This document shows, piece by piece, positions 1 through 8,106 of a stretch of DNA of 64,000 nt. The position numbers were made by a program, and so were the translations under genes. Positions within the stretch are counted from its first letter, which is position 1; each line of letters opens with the position of its first letter. The DNA comes from Novosphingobium indicum (GTDB lineage Bacteria; Pseudomonadota; Alphaproteobacteria; Sphingomonadales; Sphingomonadaceae): the NCBI RefSeq assembly GCF_014645195.1, contig NZ_BMLK01000008.1:124001-188000 (forward strand). The letters are read 5' to 3'. The notes below the pieces were generated by a model. The model did no database searches, was not told where the DNA came from, and saw only the letters and a list, made by a program, of their open reading frames with translations.

Positions 1-543
1 CTCGCCATGCCAGCTGAACTCGGCGCAGCGGCTGAGCACTTCGGAGAGATGGGCGTCGGGCCGCTGGTCAAAGCCTTCACCGAGGGTACGCGGGCCATGA
101 TCTACAATTTCGACAAGCACGTCGCGATCGGCGAGCACATCGAGGCGCGGGACGTGAACGACACGCGCGGCCATCTTCCGCGCACCTTCATGAGCCTCGC
201 TCCCGGTGCGCACGATCCCGACACCTGGGACGACATCGTCCGCATGCGCACGCTCAACGCCGAACAGGTCGCCAAGGGCCGCGAGAAGCACGTCTGCCCG
301 CTGCAGTTCGATATCGTCGACCGCCTGATCGACCGGTTCAGCATGGAAGGCGAGCTCGTCTACGATCCCTTCTGCGGCCTTGGAACCGTGCCGATGCGCG
401 CGATCCTCAAGAAGCGGCGCGGGCAGGGTAGCGAGCTCAACCCCGACTACTTCGCCCACAGCGTGCGCTACCTGCAGGAAGCGGAGCGGCAGGCGGCTAT
501 CCCGACGCTGTTCGGGCTCCTCGGTCTGGAGGATGCGGCATGA
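1..543 (+). CDS. DNA methyltransferase, C-terminal part (truncated by window edge)
   Basis: C-terminal portion of an N4/N6-type (beta-class) DNA methyltransferase that would methylate a base in a specific DNA sequence. The visible part ends with the AdoMet-binding region DPFCGLGT near position 364, preceded by CPLQFDIVDRLI and followed by GSELNPDYF, the usual order in this class. The catalytic DPPY/NPPY-type motif expected upstream is not in the window. The frame is open to base 1, so the ATG at 7 is probably internal. It heads a chain of genes joined by ATGA overlaps that ends in an integrase, which points to a prophage or integrative element. Target sequence and whether the full gene is intact cannot be seen. 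Confidence 0.75.
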   Translation, partial: LAMPAELGAAAEHFGEMGVGPLVKAFTEGTRAMIYNFDKHVAIGEHIEARDVNDTRGHLPRTFMSLAPGAHDPDTWDDIVRMRTLNAEQVAKGREKHVCPLQFDIVDRLIDRFSMEGELVYDPFCGLGTVPMRAILKKRRGQGSELNPDYFAHSVRYLQEAERQAAIPTLFGLLGLEDAA

Positions 544-971
544 CCGGAAACCGTCAGCAGAATCGCCACGCAGTCGCCCTTGAGCGCAAGGCATGGAAGA
601 CCGGCCATTGGGGCGCGTGGCGCTTCTCGAACCTGCCGTTCGGCCTGCCTGGTGGAAACGGTTGGTGCAAGGAGATCAGGTCGGCGCATGCCAACGACCT
701 CTATGCGGTGCTCGTGCGCCCGGTGCGAACTGAATGGGGCCTCGTGCAGCACTGCGCGATCCGGACGGCCAGCAACCTTGAACCGCCATGGCGCGACAAG
801 CAGCGCATCAAGAACGAACTGTTCGGCCCGGAGTACACCGCCGTCGAAGTAATGCCGCCGGACGCGGAGCTCATCGACCAGGCGGACATGTACCACATGT
901 GGGTGCTACCGCCTGAGATGGTGCTGCCTTTCACGATCTTTGACCGGAGCAAGGAGGTGAGGGCAGCATGA
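540..971 (+). CDS. Phage-type hypothetical protein (DUF7694-like)
   Basis: A 143-residue soluble protein of unknown function. Its core has the order Trp-x-x-Lys-Gln-x-Ile-Lys-Asn-Glu-Leu-x-Gly-Pro-Glu, then a VEV-P stretch and a YHMWVLP segment near the C-terminus. I recall this pattern from a small family widespread in phages and integrated elements (DUF7694); that assignment is from memory of the motif, not a search. The start overlaps the methyltransferase stop by ATGA and the stop overlaps the next gene in the same way, so translation is probably coupled along the cluster. No membrane segment or signal peptide. Confidence 0.7.
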   Translation: MTGNRQQNRHAVALERKAWKTGHWGAWRFSNLPFGLPGGNGWCKEIRSAHANDLYAVLVRPVRTEWGLVQHCAIRTASNLEPPWRDKQRIKNELFGPEYTAVEVMPPDAELIDQADMYHMWVLPPEMVLPFTIFDRSKEVRAA

Positions 972-1336
972 CCGTCTACGTAGACGACGTCCGCCACCGC
1001 TTCGGCAACATGGTCATGTGCCACATGTGGGCCGATACGCTCGATGAGCTTCTCGCCATGGTTGATCTGATCGGCGTGCAGAGGAAGTGGATACAGGGGC
1101 ACCCGACGCTCTCTTTCGGCAAGCACCGCAATGCGAGCTGGGTCCACTTCGACATTGCGCTGAGCAAGAAAGCGCTGGCGATCCGCCACGGCGCGGTGCT
1201 GACCGATCGGTATGGCCCGGTCGAGCATGAGGCACGCCGCATGCTGGCATGGGACGGCGCCACGCCGGAGCAGCGCGAGCGGGCCCAGATGAAGCTCGAT
1301 ACTGTTGCGGCCATCAGGGAGCGTGACGCGGCATGA
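968..1336 (+). CDS. DUF4031 domain-containing protein
   Basis: A 122-residue protein with the opening MTVYVDD, a following CHMWADT segment, and a later HFDIALSKKALAIRHGAV segment, which match the DUF4031 family found in phages and actinobacterial/proteobacterial genomes. Function is not established. It overlaps both neighbours by ATGA and so belongs to the same translationally coupled cassette as the methyltransferase and the zinc-ribbon gene. Length is normal for the family. Presence next to an integrase supports a mobile-element origin. Confidence 0.75.
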   Translation: MTVYVDDVRHRFGNMVMCHMWADTLDELLAMVDLIGVQRKWIQGHPTLSFGKHRNASWVHFDIALSKKALAIRHGAVLTDRYGPVEHEARRMLAWDGATPEQRERAQMKLDTVAAIRERDAA

Positions 1337-1797
1337 CCGACAAAACCCCGCCCGTCGTCGAACAGGATTACCTCTATGGCTTGAAGGTCGTCGACATCGG
1401 CGATCTGCGCGTTGCGCGCGGCATGTCCCGCCGTCCGGTCAGCGCCTGCAAGCATCGGCCGCTGGTCTATGATCAGAAAGAGCGCCGGATCTGGTGCAAG
1501 GACTGCGAGACGGACGTAGAAGCGTTCGACGCCTTCATGCTGATCGTCGAGAACTTTGACCGCGCGGCCAAAGAGATTGAGCGGCGCCAGGCGGAGGTCA
1601 AAGAGGCCGTTTCGCACAACATCATCCGCATCGCCGCCAAGCGGATGGACGAACTGTTCCGCCGCAAGAAGATGGTCCCGTCCTGTCCGCATTGCGGTGA
1701 GGGCATCTTTCCCGAGGATGTGGCGAAGATGGGCAGCATCAACCGCGAGTGGGAAGAGGCAAGGCGAGCGAGAAAGGCGAAGGGGAATTCGGAATGA
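1333..1797 (+). CDS. Zinc-ribbon-like hypothetical protein of the integrated element
   Basis: A 154-residue protein with two cysteine pairs: C-K-H ... C-K-D-C in the first third and CPHCG near the C-terminus. A charged helical stretch lies between them. The cysteines suggest one or two zinc-binding knuckles, hence a possible nucleic-acid or protein adaptor, but no enzymatic motif is seen. Similar small zinc-finger proteins are common in phage early regions. It overlaps the previous and next genes by ATGA. Function is unknown. Confidence 0.65.
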   Translation: MTDKTPPVVEQDYLYGLKVVDIGDLRVARGMSRRPVSACKHRPLVYDQKERRIWCKDCETDVEAFDAFMLIVENFDRAAKEIERRQAEVKEAVSHNIIRIAAKRMDELFRRKKMVPSCPHCGEGIFPEDVAKMGSINREWEEARRARKAKGNSE

Positions 1798-1976
1798 ACC
1801 TCCTCGACCAAGCCACCGACTGGCGCAACCACACCAACGAGGAGCGTGCAGAGCACTGCGTCGCATTCCTCCACACCATGGGCGTCTTTTTCGACGCTCC
1901 TGCGGATTACCAGCGCGCGCTCAACCGGATTCGGGCGAGGGGCGACATCCAGCGAGAGGAGAGGGCGAGGCAATGA
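1794..1976 (+). CDS. Small hypothetical protein of the integrated element
   Basis: A 60-residue protein starting MNLLDQATDWR, rich in charged residues and likely helical; no known domain recognised. An upstream in-frame ATG at 1749 exists, but the start at 1794 gives the same ATGA overlap seen at the other junctions of this cassette, so I chose it. The stop again overlaps the next start by ATGA. Function unknown. Confidence 0.6.
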   Translation: MNLLDQATDWRNHTNEERAEHCVAFLHTMGVFFDAPADYQRALNRIRARGDIQREERARQ

Positions 1977-2182
1977 GCTCCGCAGCCCGCAAGCCCCGAT
2001 CACGACACTACGCCACCAAGGCGAAGGTGAAATCGTATGTCGAGACGGCGCGCGAGCTCGGCATCAAGATCGGTGGCGTCGAACTCGCCCCCGATGGTAC
2101 TATCCGCATCCTCGCTGAGCAGGCCGTTCGCGCCGCCAACACCGGCAGTGCTTATGACGACTGGAAGCGCGAAGGAAACTGA
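1973..2182 (+). CDS. Small hypothetical protein upstream of integrase
   Basis: A 69-residue basic protein starting MSSAARKPRSRHYATK, with a segment GGVELAPDGTIRIL and a C-terminal DDWKRE. It ends two bases before the integrase start. Its position directly before the integrase is where small excisionase-like or regulatory genes often sit, but no winged-helix signature is clear, so no function is assigned. Start chosen by the ATGA overlap with the preceding gene. Confidence 0.6.
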   Translation: MSSAARKPRSRHYATKAKVKSYVETARELGIKIGGVELAPDGTIRILAEQAVRAANTGSAYDDWKREGN

Positions 2183-2184
2183 GC

Positions 2185-3261
2185 TTGGCACAAGGCCCGC
2201 ACATCGTCACGAAACGCAAACCGGGCCGTCCGGTGCGTTACTACGTCTATGCGTGGCGCGGCGGGCCGCTCGTGCACAAGCAGGAGGGTGGGCAGCGCCC
2301 CAAGATCACCGGCGAGATCATCGACGCCATCGGAGCGGCTCGACAGAAGCACGGCGCATTCGTCGCGGCCGAGACAATGAAGGCGCTTGTCGTTGGCTAT
2401 CGCGCCAGCCCGGAATGGAAAAAACTCGCCGACACGACGCAAAGTGGTTGGCGGCCTTGGCTCGATCGCATCGAGGCGAAGTTCGGCAAGGCCCGGCTCG
2501 CCGTCTTCAATGACCGCCGAATCCGTGGAGACATCCTCGAATGGCGCGATCAGTGGGCCGATAGGCCGCGCAGCGCCGACATGGCGATACAGGTGCTTTC
2601 GCGCGTCCTGTCGTGGGGTGTGGATCGCGGTCGGCTTGAGAAGAACCATGCCAGCGGCATCGAGCAACTCTACGATGTGAACAGGTCTGCCATCATCTGG
2701 GAGGCGACGGACTTCAAGGCCTTCAACCCGCAGGCGTCGGTCGAGGTGCAGGAGGCTGTCGAATTGGCGGCATGCACCGGCCTGCGGCGCGGTGACCTGG
2801 TCAAGCTGCCATGGGACGCCATCGGCGAACACGCCATCATCTGGCACACCGGCAAGAGCCGGGGGCGAACGCGCATCGTGATACCTCTACTGCCAGAGAC
2901 ACGCGCGGTTCTCGACCGGATCAAGGCCCGCCACGCCGAGGATATGGAAAGCAGGCGGCCGTCGCGCCGCAAGCCATTGCCCGAGACGGCGCTGTCGAAC
3001 TCGTCATGGCGCCCTTGGACGCCAAAGGGATTCGGTAGCCGCTTCAACGACGCCAAGCAGGCGAGCGGGATCAAGGTCAACCTGCACGACCTGCGCGGCA
3101 CTTTCGCCACGCGCTGCATGATCGCCGGTCTGACCGATCAGGAGATCGCAGACATCCTCGGATGGGACACCAAGGACGTGGCATCGATCCGGGTTCGCTA
3201 TGTCGATCAGGCGCGCGTCGTGGTCGCTCTTGCCGACAGGATCAGCCGCGGAACAAAGTGA
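2185..3261 (+). CDS. Tyrosine-type site-specific recombinase (integrase)
   Basis: A 358-residue phage-type integrase that would catalyse insertion and excision of the element carrying it. The catalytic set is visible: Arg in TGLRRGD (about residue 201), His-x-x-Arg in HDLRG (301-304), Trp in the ILGW segment (327) in place of the second His, and the nucleophile Tyr in RYVDQ (339). The N-terminal third should be the arm- and core-binding region. The start is a TTG at 2185, two bases after the preceding stop. It is the last gene before the 3' end of tRNA-Pro(TGG), the usual arrangement when an integrase uses a tRNA as its attachment site. The gene looks intact. Confidence 0.92.
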   Translation: MAQGPHIVTKRKPGRPVRYYVYAWRGGPLVHKQEGGQRPKITGEIIDAIGAARQKHGAFVAAETMKALVVGYRASPEWKKLADTTQSGWRPWLDRIEAKFGKARLAVFNDRRIRGDILEWRDQWADRPRSADMAIQVLSRVLSWGVDRGRLEKNHASGIEQLYDVNRSAIIWEATDFKAFNPQASVEVQEAVELAACTGLRRGDLVKLPWDAIGEHAIIWHTGKSRGRTRIVIPLLPETRAVLDRIKARHAEDMESRRPSRRKPLPETALSNSSWRPWTPKGFGSRFNDAKQASGIKVNLHDLRGTFATRCMIAGLTDQEIADILGWDTKDVASIRVRYVDQARVVVALADRISRGTK

Positions 3262-3267
3262 GACTGC

Positions 3268-3287
3268 GTAAACCGCGTGTAAACCGC
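3268..3287. repeat. Two direct copies of a 9-bp motif next to the attachment site
   Basis: GTAAACCGC occurs at 3268-3276 and again at 3279-3287, eleven bases apart (about one helical turn), between the integrase stop and the tRNA-Pro 3' end. Closely spaced direct repeats here could be arm-type integrase or excisionase binding sites. That role is inferred from position only. Confidence 0.35.
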
Positions 3288-3318
3288 CAGAAGTACGGAG
3301 ACGCTAAGTGATTGAAAG

Positions 3319-3397
<79 letters not shown>

Positions 3398-3425
3398 ACC
3401 CTTCGGGCGTGTATGTCCACGGTGG

Positions 3426-3501
3426 TGGTGGGCCCGGCAGGATTCGAACCCGCGACCTAGCCGTTATGAGCGGCCAGCTCTAACCGCTGAGCTACAGGCC
3501 C
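3426..3501 (-). tRNA. tRNA with anticodon CAT, probably tRNA-Ile2 (lysidine type)
   Basis: On the complementary strand a 76-nt cloverleaf has acceptor GGGCCTG pairing with CGGGCCC, discriminator A and encoded CCA. The anticodon stem GGCCG/CGGCT closes the loop CTCATAA, giving anticodon CAT. The body (TAGCTCAG-GGTTAGAGC, GGTCGC before the T-arm) looks more like the minor isoleucine tRNA matured by TilS than elongator methionine tRNA. CAT alone cannot separate Ile2 from Met, so the amino-acid assignment is tentative while the tRNA call is firm. Confidence 0.85.
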
Positions 3502-3567
3502 CAACCGCCGTGCGCCCGGCGGTACACGAGCCGACCGGGCCGACGCGCGTTAGCGGGATGTGCGCGA

Positions 3568-4608
3568 TCAGGCAAGCGTCACGGACGACATGATTTCCCG
3601 AACACTGGTCGGTTTTACACCGCGCTGTTCGAGATGGCCGAAAAGCGTGCGCCACCAGTCGTAGAGCGCATCCAGATCCTCGTCGTTTCGGACATAGGGT
3701 GTGTGCCCCGGTGCCAGCGAGGGGCTGTGGAACGAGAACACCAGCACCGGCAGGCCTTCGTCGATGGCGATGTCGACGCCGCGCAGTGCTTCTTCGGCCT
3801 TCACGCCTTCCGGAGTGAGGGGAATACGCTCGAGCAGACCCGTGCGGGCGAGCACACCACGCATCTGGGGCGCGCGCCACAAGTGCGGATAGATGACATT
3901 GCCCATTTGCCGCAGCGGCCCCCAGTAGACGGTGGTGAGCGGCAGTTCGAGCAGCGTGTGCTCGGGGTCGATCCAATAGGGGTGCAGCGGATGTTCGCGG
4001 TAATTGGGGCCGCCCTTGCCGCTATAGTCGAAATGCGCGCGGACCGAGGTGTCGATGGCAAGGCCGCACTCGCGCAGGATTTCCGCGGTGCGCGGGCCGA
4101 GCCCGTAGCGGCCGGCGCGGTAGATCAGCGGCGCGGCGCCAAAGGCCGTTTCGATCTTGTCGCGAAGGGTGCGGAACTTGGCGCGCTCCAGTTCGAAGGG
4201 CAGATTGCCGGCGTAGCTGTTGAACTCGCTGACCTCCTCCTCGAAGGGAGGGGAGACCCAGGGATGAAGCTGCACGCCCACATCCGCCCGGCCGCTGCGG
4301 ACCGCGTCTCCGATGGCTTCGGGCGCGAAGCTGGAGCAGGCGACGGGATAGTCGATAAGATAAGTCGGCGCAACGCCGAAGCCTTCGCAGAACTGCTGGA
4401 ACTTGCGCAGGGCGGGCACAGTGACGACGCTATGCTTTTCCCGGTTGAGCGGGGCGTCCCAGTCGAACTCTTCCTCGGTGTCGACGGTGACGATGAAGCG
4501 CTGGCCAAAGCCCTCCTTGAAGGAGGCCCTGGCATCCTTGCCGGGTGGTTCCAGAAGATTGGGCCCTGGCAAAGAACGTCCCCTTGTTCCGCTACGGATG
4601 ATCGGCAC
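3568..4608 (-). CDS. Polysaccharide deacetylase family protein (WalW-like)
   Basis: A 346-residue protein of the NodB-homology/WalW type. An early VTVDTEEEFDWD segment supplies acidic residues expected in the metal site, a VQLHPWVSP segment supplies a His, and a late VFSFHSPSL segment supplies another. The family is linked to cell-surface carbohydrate metabolism; substrate is unknown. No signal peptide is seen. The gene is read away from the two tRNAs and ends 67 bases from tRNA-Ile2. The ATG at 4608 is used; a shorter start near residue 30 is possible, since the conserved part begins around residue 36. Confidence 0.75.
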   Translation of the reverse strand: MPIIRSGTRGRSLPGPNLLEPPGKDARASFKEGFGQRFIVTVDTEEEFDWDAPLNREKHSVVTVPALRKFQQFCEGFGVAPTYLIDYPVACSSFAPEAIGDAVRSGRADVGVQLHPWVSPPFEEEVSEFNSYAGNLPFELERAKFRTLRDKIETAFGAAPLIYRAGRYGLGPRTAEILRECGLAIDTSVRAHFDYSGKGGPNYREHPLHPYWIDPEHTLLELPLTTVYWGPLRQMGNVIYPHLWRAPQMRGVLARTGLLERIPLTPEGVKAEEALRGVDIAIDEGLPVLVFSFHSPSLAPGHTPYVRNDEDLDALYDWWRTLFGHLEQRGVKPTSVREIMSSVTLA

Positions 4609-4662
4609 TGTTGAAACTGACGGCGCGCGGGCTGCTGTCAGGAAAGCTTGCGCGCCTGTGCC

Positions 4663-6480
4663 TTAATGCGAATGGTGTTCTGAAGAGCTATTGCCTGCAT
4701 CTGCGAGGGTCAAGCAGGGGAGGGACAGGTGCAGAGAATTATCCTGTCTTTGCAGCGATCCACCGGCAGCTGCGGCCTCGGCAGCGGCGAGACGCAGGCT
4801 GAAGCCGATCCCGAACATCCCGGCTGAAAGCGACTGCCCGCGCCCGCCCGCAGGCGTGCCGAAAAGTTGGCCGTCCTCGCGCTCGGCCAGGGCGGCCGGC
4901 AAGGTGACATCGACCGTGAGGGCATCGCCTTCGCGCTTCCATGTCAGCGGCAAGGCCTCGTCGGGTGCGGTAGCGCCGGCCAGCGCGGCGAACAGCCGCC
5001 AGATCAGCCGATCGGCCTCGGTCGGATCGATGCCGACAGGGAGCGTGGCCGCGACTTGCGCAGGGTCGATGGTGAAGCCGGAGTGCCGGGGTTCGGTCCA
5101 GGAGCGCAACTGGTCGACCGTACGCGTCAGGACCTGAACGAGATCGCAGCTGCCCGACTCGATCTGCTGTGCGCCGGTTTCCAGCTTCACGAGACGGTCG
5201 AGTTCCTCGAACCCGGCAAGGATGTGGGCGCAGTCACTGGCAATGGCCGCGGCGAGGGCGCGGTATTCGTGCGGGGCAGGGCCGTAGAGCTGCTGCTGGA
5301 TGATCTCGGCGGCGACCTGGATCGCATTGGCGGGCGTGCGCAGCTCGTGCAGAATTTCGCGCATCCGGTCGGCTTCGCGCCGGGTTGCCGCAGCGGCCTC
5401 CACGGAAGCGAGCACTACGGGGCGCCGCATGCGGCCGCAATAGCCGGTGAACTGGCCTGCAGGATCGAAGCGCGGCACAGCATCGACCTGCCATTCGCCG
5501 CTGACGGCAGGCGCGCCGTTGACCTGAAGCCGGGCGCCTTCGAGCGGCAGCCGTTTGCGCACGGCGGAACCGGGACCGGGCATGTCGCCGGGATCATCGT
5601 CGTTCGCCGCGATACTGAGACCGAAGACCGCCGGTGCATGCGGCCCGTCCGCCCAGCGAATCCGGCCCTCGGGATCGGTCGTGAAGTCGATGGTCTTCGC
5701 CCGACGCTCGGCGGCCGACTTCGTATCACCAAGCGGCAGGCGGGGATCTTCATTGGCTGCCTGCGGCAACGAGCGGGCTTCGCGCGCCTTGCGAAACTCC
5801 TCGATGCGCCGGACGATGGCGCCGATGCCGGCCTCGTCGGAGGCGCGCGATACCGGCGCGGCGGCGGAAAAAGGCTGCCTGTCGCGGACGGCCTTGGTGC
5901 GGGCCCATTCACTGAGCGAGGTGGGTTCGGGCGGATCGTCGGCTATGTCGAGCAGTTCGAGCACGTCGTCCGAGATGTACTCTTCGTTCGTGTCGTCGAC
6001 GCCGGTTGCGACTACCGGGCTTTCCGGCACGGCAAGGCTTGCCGGAGGCAAGCCACGGTCGTGCACGCCCAACCGTTCGAGCAGCGCTTCCACAGGGGGC
6101 GAGAGATCGCGGCGATGACGCAGGAAGCCGCGAGCCCGCACGGGGAGGGCGGGTATCAGCTGCAGCCAGTGCGCATCGTCGAGCCGGGCCGAGCACACCG
6201 CCGCCGAGGCGACTTCGGGTTCGTCCTGCGCGAGCGTGTGGAGCAGGCGCACATTGGTGATCGGCTGCAGCGGCTGGCGCAGAAAACGGGCGCGTTCGGC
6301 AGCCGGAATGCGCTTCGCCAGCGTATGGAGCTGCGCGAATCCGGCATCGAGGGCATCGGACGAGACATGCGCGGGCAGGCGTCCGATGATGTCGATCAGC
6401 TGCCGGTACTGGATACGGGCCAGCCCGTCGCCGGAATCGGGTAGGCGCAGTACCGTTTCCAGGCGATCGTCGAAGTGCAT
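4663..6480 (-). CDS. Histidine-kinase-like protein with degenerate ATPase domain
   Basis: A 605-residue soluble protein with a long N-terminal region, a central PAS-like stretch and a dimerisation/phosphoacceptor helix with HELRTPANAI (His about residue 378). The C-terminal ATPase-like domain is eroded: the N-box region reads RLIWRLFAALAG without the usual Asn, and no DxGxG is evident, although a GIGFSL glycine segment remains. It may therefore be a pseudokinase or phosphotransfer protein rather than an active kinase. I chose the ATG at 6480 because TGGAG lies just upstream; an upstream frame extension lacks such a site. No response regulator gene is adjacent. Confidence 0.7.
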   Translation of the reverse strand: MHFDDRLETVLRLPDSGDGLARIQYRQLIDIIGRLPAHVSSDALDAGFAQLHTLAKRIPAAERARFLRQPLQPITNVRLLHTLAQDEPEVASAAVCSARLDDAHWLQLIPALPVRARGFLRHRRDLSPPVEALLERLGVHDRGLPPASLAVPESPVVATGVDDTNEEYISDDVLELLDIADDPPEPTSLSEWARTKAVRDRQPFSAAAPVSRASDEAGIGAIVRRIEEFRKAREARSLPQAANEDPRLPLGDTKSAAERRAKTIDFTTDPEGRIRWADGPHAPAVFGLSIAANDDDPGDMPGPGSAVRKRLPLEGARLQVNGAPAVSGEWQVDAVPRFDPAGQFTGYCGRMRRPVVLASVEAAAATRREADRMREILHELRTPANAIQVAAEIIQQQLYGPAPHEYRALAAAIASDCAHILAGFEELDRLVKLETGAQQIESGSCDLVQVLTRTVDQLRSWTEPRHSGFTIDPAQVAATLPVGIDPTEADRLIWRLFAALAGATAPDEALPLTWKREGDALTVDVTLPAALAEREDGQLFGTPAGGRGQSLSAGMFGIGFSLRLAAAEAAAAGGSLQRQDNSLHLSLPCLTLADAGNSSSEHHSH

Positions 6481-6499
6481 CGATACTCCAGGCGCGGCC

Positions 6500-6527
6500 C
6501 CGCGAGCCCTCGATGATGGGCTCGCGG
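6500..6527 (-). promoter_or_regulatory. Hairpin in the 5' leader of the kinase-like gene
   Basis: A perfect 10-bp stem (CCGCGAGCCC pairing with GGGCTCGCGG, 8-nt loop) lies 19 bases upstream of the ATG at 6480, just before its ribosome-binding site. It could be a leader structure or a terminator remnant; no T-tract follows. Confidence 0.35.
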
Positions 6528-6733
6528 CAGCAGGTGAACCCCGCCTTTTACCCAACACGGGAAAGCGGGGAAGGTTTTCTCCTACCAAAGTGGTGGATGA
6601 TCGAAAGCGTTCACTTTGAGGGCGTTGCAAAGCGGGACGATTACGCTATGGAACAATAATATTACAGGCTGGCGGTGTTTTCGATGTGGATGTTGCATCG
6701 AAGGGACAGGGAGAGGCCTGCAGGGGAATTTGA

Positions 6734-7201
6734 ATGATCAATCTCGACGAAATTGACCGTCGCTTGCTCGCCGAACTCCAGGCCGAAGGACGGATCACCA
6801 ACGTGGAACTCGCCCAGCGTGTCGGACTGACCGCGCCGCCGTGCCTGCGGCGCGTGCGCAGTCTCGAAGAAGCAGGCATCATTCAGGGTTATCACGCCGA
6901 TCTCGATGCGTCCAAGCTGGGCTTCACGATCACCGTGTTCGCGCTCGTCAGCCTCAAGAGCCAGGCCGAGGAATCGCTGCGCGCGTTCGAGGATCACATG
7001 AAGACGCTGCCCGAAGTGCGCGAGTGCCACATGCTCAACGGCGAGATCGACTTCATCCTCAAGATCGTCAGCCGCGATCTCCAGAGCTTCCAGGAATTCC
7101 TGACCAGCAAGCTGACGCCTGCGCCCAATGTGGACAGCGTGAAGACGTCGCTGACGATCCGCACGTCCAAGTGTGTGCCAGGCGTACCGCTGGAGGGGTG
7201 A
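6734..7201 (+). CDS. Lrp/AsnC family transcriptional regulator
   Basis: A 155-residue regulator. The N-terminal helix-turn-helix (INLDEIDRRLLAELQAEGR, then VELAQRVGLTAPPCLRRVRSLEEAGII) is the typical Lrp/AsnC DNA-binding domain, followed by a RAM/AsnC ligand domain with a HMLNGEIDFIL segment. Members bind DNA as dimers or octamers and often sense amino acids. Ligand and targets are unknown. GGGGAA precedes the ATG as ribosome-binding site. It overlaps the next gene by GTGA, so the two are likely co-translated. Confidence 0.93.
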   Translation: MINLDEIDRRLLAELQAEGRITNVELAQRVGLTAPPCLRRVRSLEEAGIIQGYHADLDASKLGFTITVFALVSLKSQAEESLRAFEDHMKTLPEVRECHMLNGEIDFILKIVSRDLQSFQEFLTSKLTPAPNVDSVKTSLTIRTSKCVPGVPLEG

Positions 7202-7590
7202 TTCCCTTGCGGGCTCTCCTGCGCCGGATTTTCAAGCGGCCAGCAGCAAAAGCCTCGCCCCCCGTGCTCCAGCCCGAATGCGAATGGGAAATTTCCTGCA
7301 CCGCCAGTTCCATAGAACTGCGCGATAGGGACGGATCTAAAAAGCGCATGCAAAAGAATGCTCTTCGCGGCATCGCTATCGAGACAAATGACAGCGGCCC
7401 TTGGGGCAGCGATGTCTGGTGGCTGCTTTTCGGAGAGGATGACCGGCTGGAGATTGTCTGGCCTCAGGGCGCAAGCGGCGAGCAGGCAGTGATCGATTGG
7501 ATCATGGCGCTGCCCGGATTCGATAAAGATCATTTCACGGATGCGATGCGAAGCACGGGCAATGCCGTGTTTCCCGTTTGGCGGGCCTAG
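7198..7590 (+). CDS. Hypothetical protein coupled to the Lrp-type regulator
   Basis: A 130-residue protein with a basic N-terminus (LRALLRRIFKRP) and a conserved-looking core with WWLLFGEDDRLEIVWPQG and a C-terminal GNAVFPVWR. I recognise no domain. The GTG at 7198 overlaps the regulator's stop by GTGA, favouring translational coupling; a TTG at 7207 is an alternative start. It ends one base before the convergent aroQ stop. Function unknown; being coupled to the regulator, it may be a partner or a target. Confidence 0.65.
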   Translation: MIPLRALLRRIFKRPAAKASPPVLQPECEWEISCTASSIELRDRDGSKKRMQKNALRGIAIETNDSGPWGSDVWWLLFGEDDRLEIVWPQGASGEQAVIDWIMALPGFDKDHFTDAMRSTGNAVFPVWRA

Positions 7591-7591
7591 A

Positions 7592-8029
7592 TCAAAGCCC
7601 CGCAGCGGCCTCCAGCGCCAGCAGGTAGCTCTGCGCGCCGAAGCCGGCGATGGTACCTTTCGCGGCCTGACCGACCCAGGATACATGGCGGAAAGCTTCG
7701 CGCGTGTGCGGGTTCGACAGGTGGACTTCGATCACCGGCACCGAAATCGCGCGGATCGCGTCGAGCACGGCGACGGACGTGTGGGTATAGGCGCCGGCGT
7801 TGAGCAGCACGGCGTGCGCGCCTTCGTCGTCGGCCTCGTGCAGCCAGTCGACGAGGTGGCCTTCGTGGTTGGTCTGGCGCATCTCGATGTCGCAATCGAG
7901 CGCCTGCCCGCGTTCGACGAGCAGGGCGGCGATGTCTTCCAGCGTCTGCGAGCCGTAGATTCCCGGCTCGCGCTTGCCGAGCCGATTGAGGTTCGGTCCG
8001 TTGAGGACATAGACCAGCTTGCTTGCCAT
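7592..8029 (-). CDS. aroQ: Type II 3-dehydroquinate dehydratase
   Basis: A 145-residue cytosolic enzyme of the shikimate pathway that dehydrates 3-dehydroquinate to 3-dehydroshikimate. Family motifs are clear: NGPNLNRLGKREPGIYG with the active-site Arg and Tyr, QTNHEG, LNAGAYTHTS, and HLSNPHTRE with the catalytic His. Length matches the dodecameric type II enzymes. It stands alone and converges on the gene ending at 7590. Confidence 0.97.
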   Translation of the reverse strand: MASKLVYVLNGPNLNRLGKREPGIYGSQTLEDIAALLVERGQALDCDIEMRQTNHEGHLVDWLHEADDEGAHAVLLNAGAYTHTSVAVLDAIRAISVPVIEVHLSNPHTREAFRHVSWVGQAAKGTIAGFGAQSYLLALEAAAGL

Positions 8030-8106
8030 AATTGCTTGGATCCCGGACCCGCTTTGACGATGGGCACGACCTTTAGCTGTCGTGCCGCCGCGCGCAAGCG
8101 TCGCGG

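Noticed and set aside
4867..6444. Long plus-strand open frame opposite the kinase-like gene
   Set aside because: Antisense frame produced by high third-position GC; the minus-strand product has a recognisable HELRTP helix.
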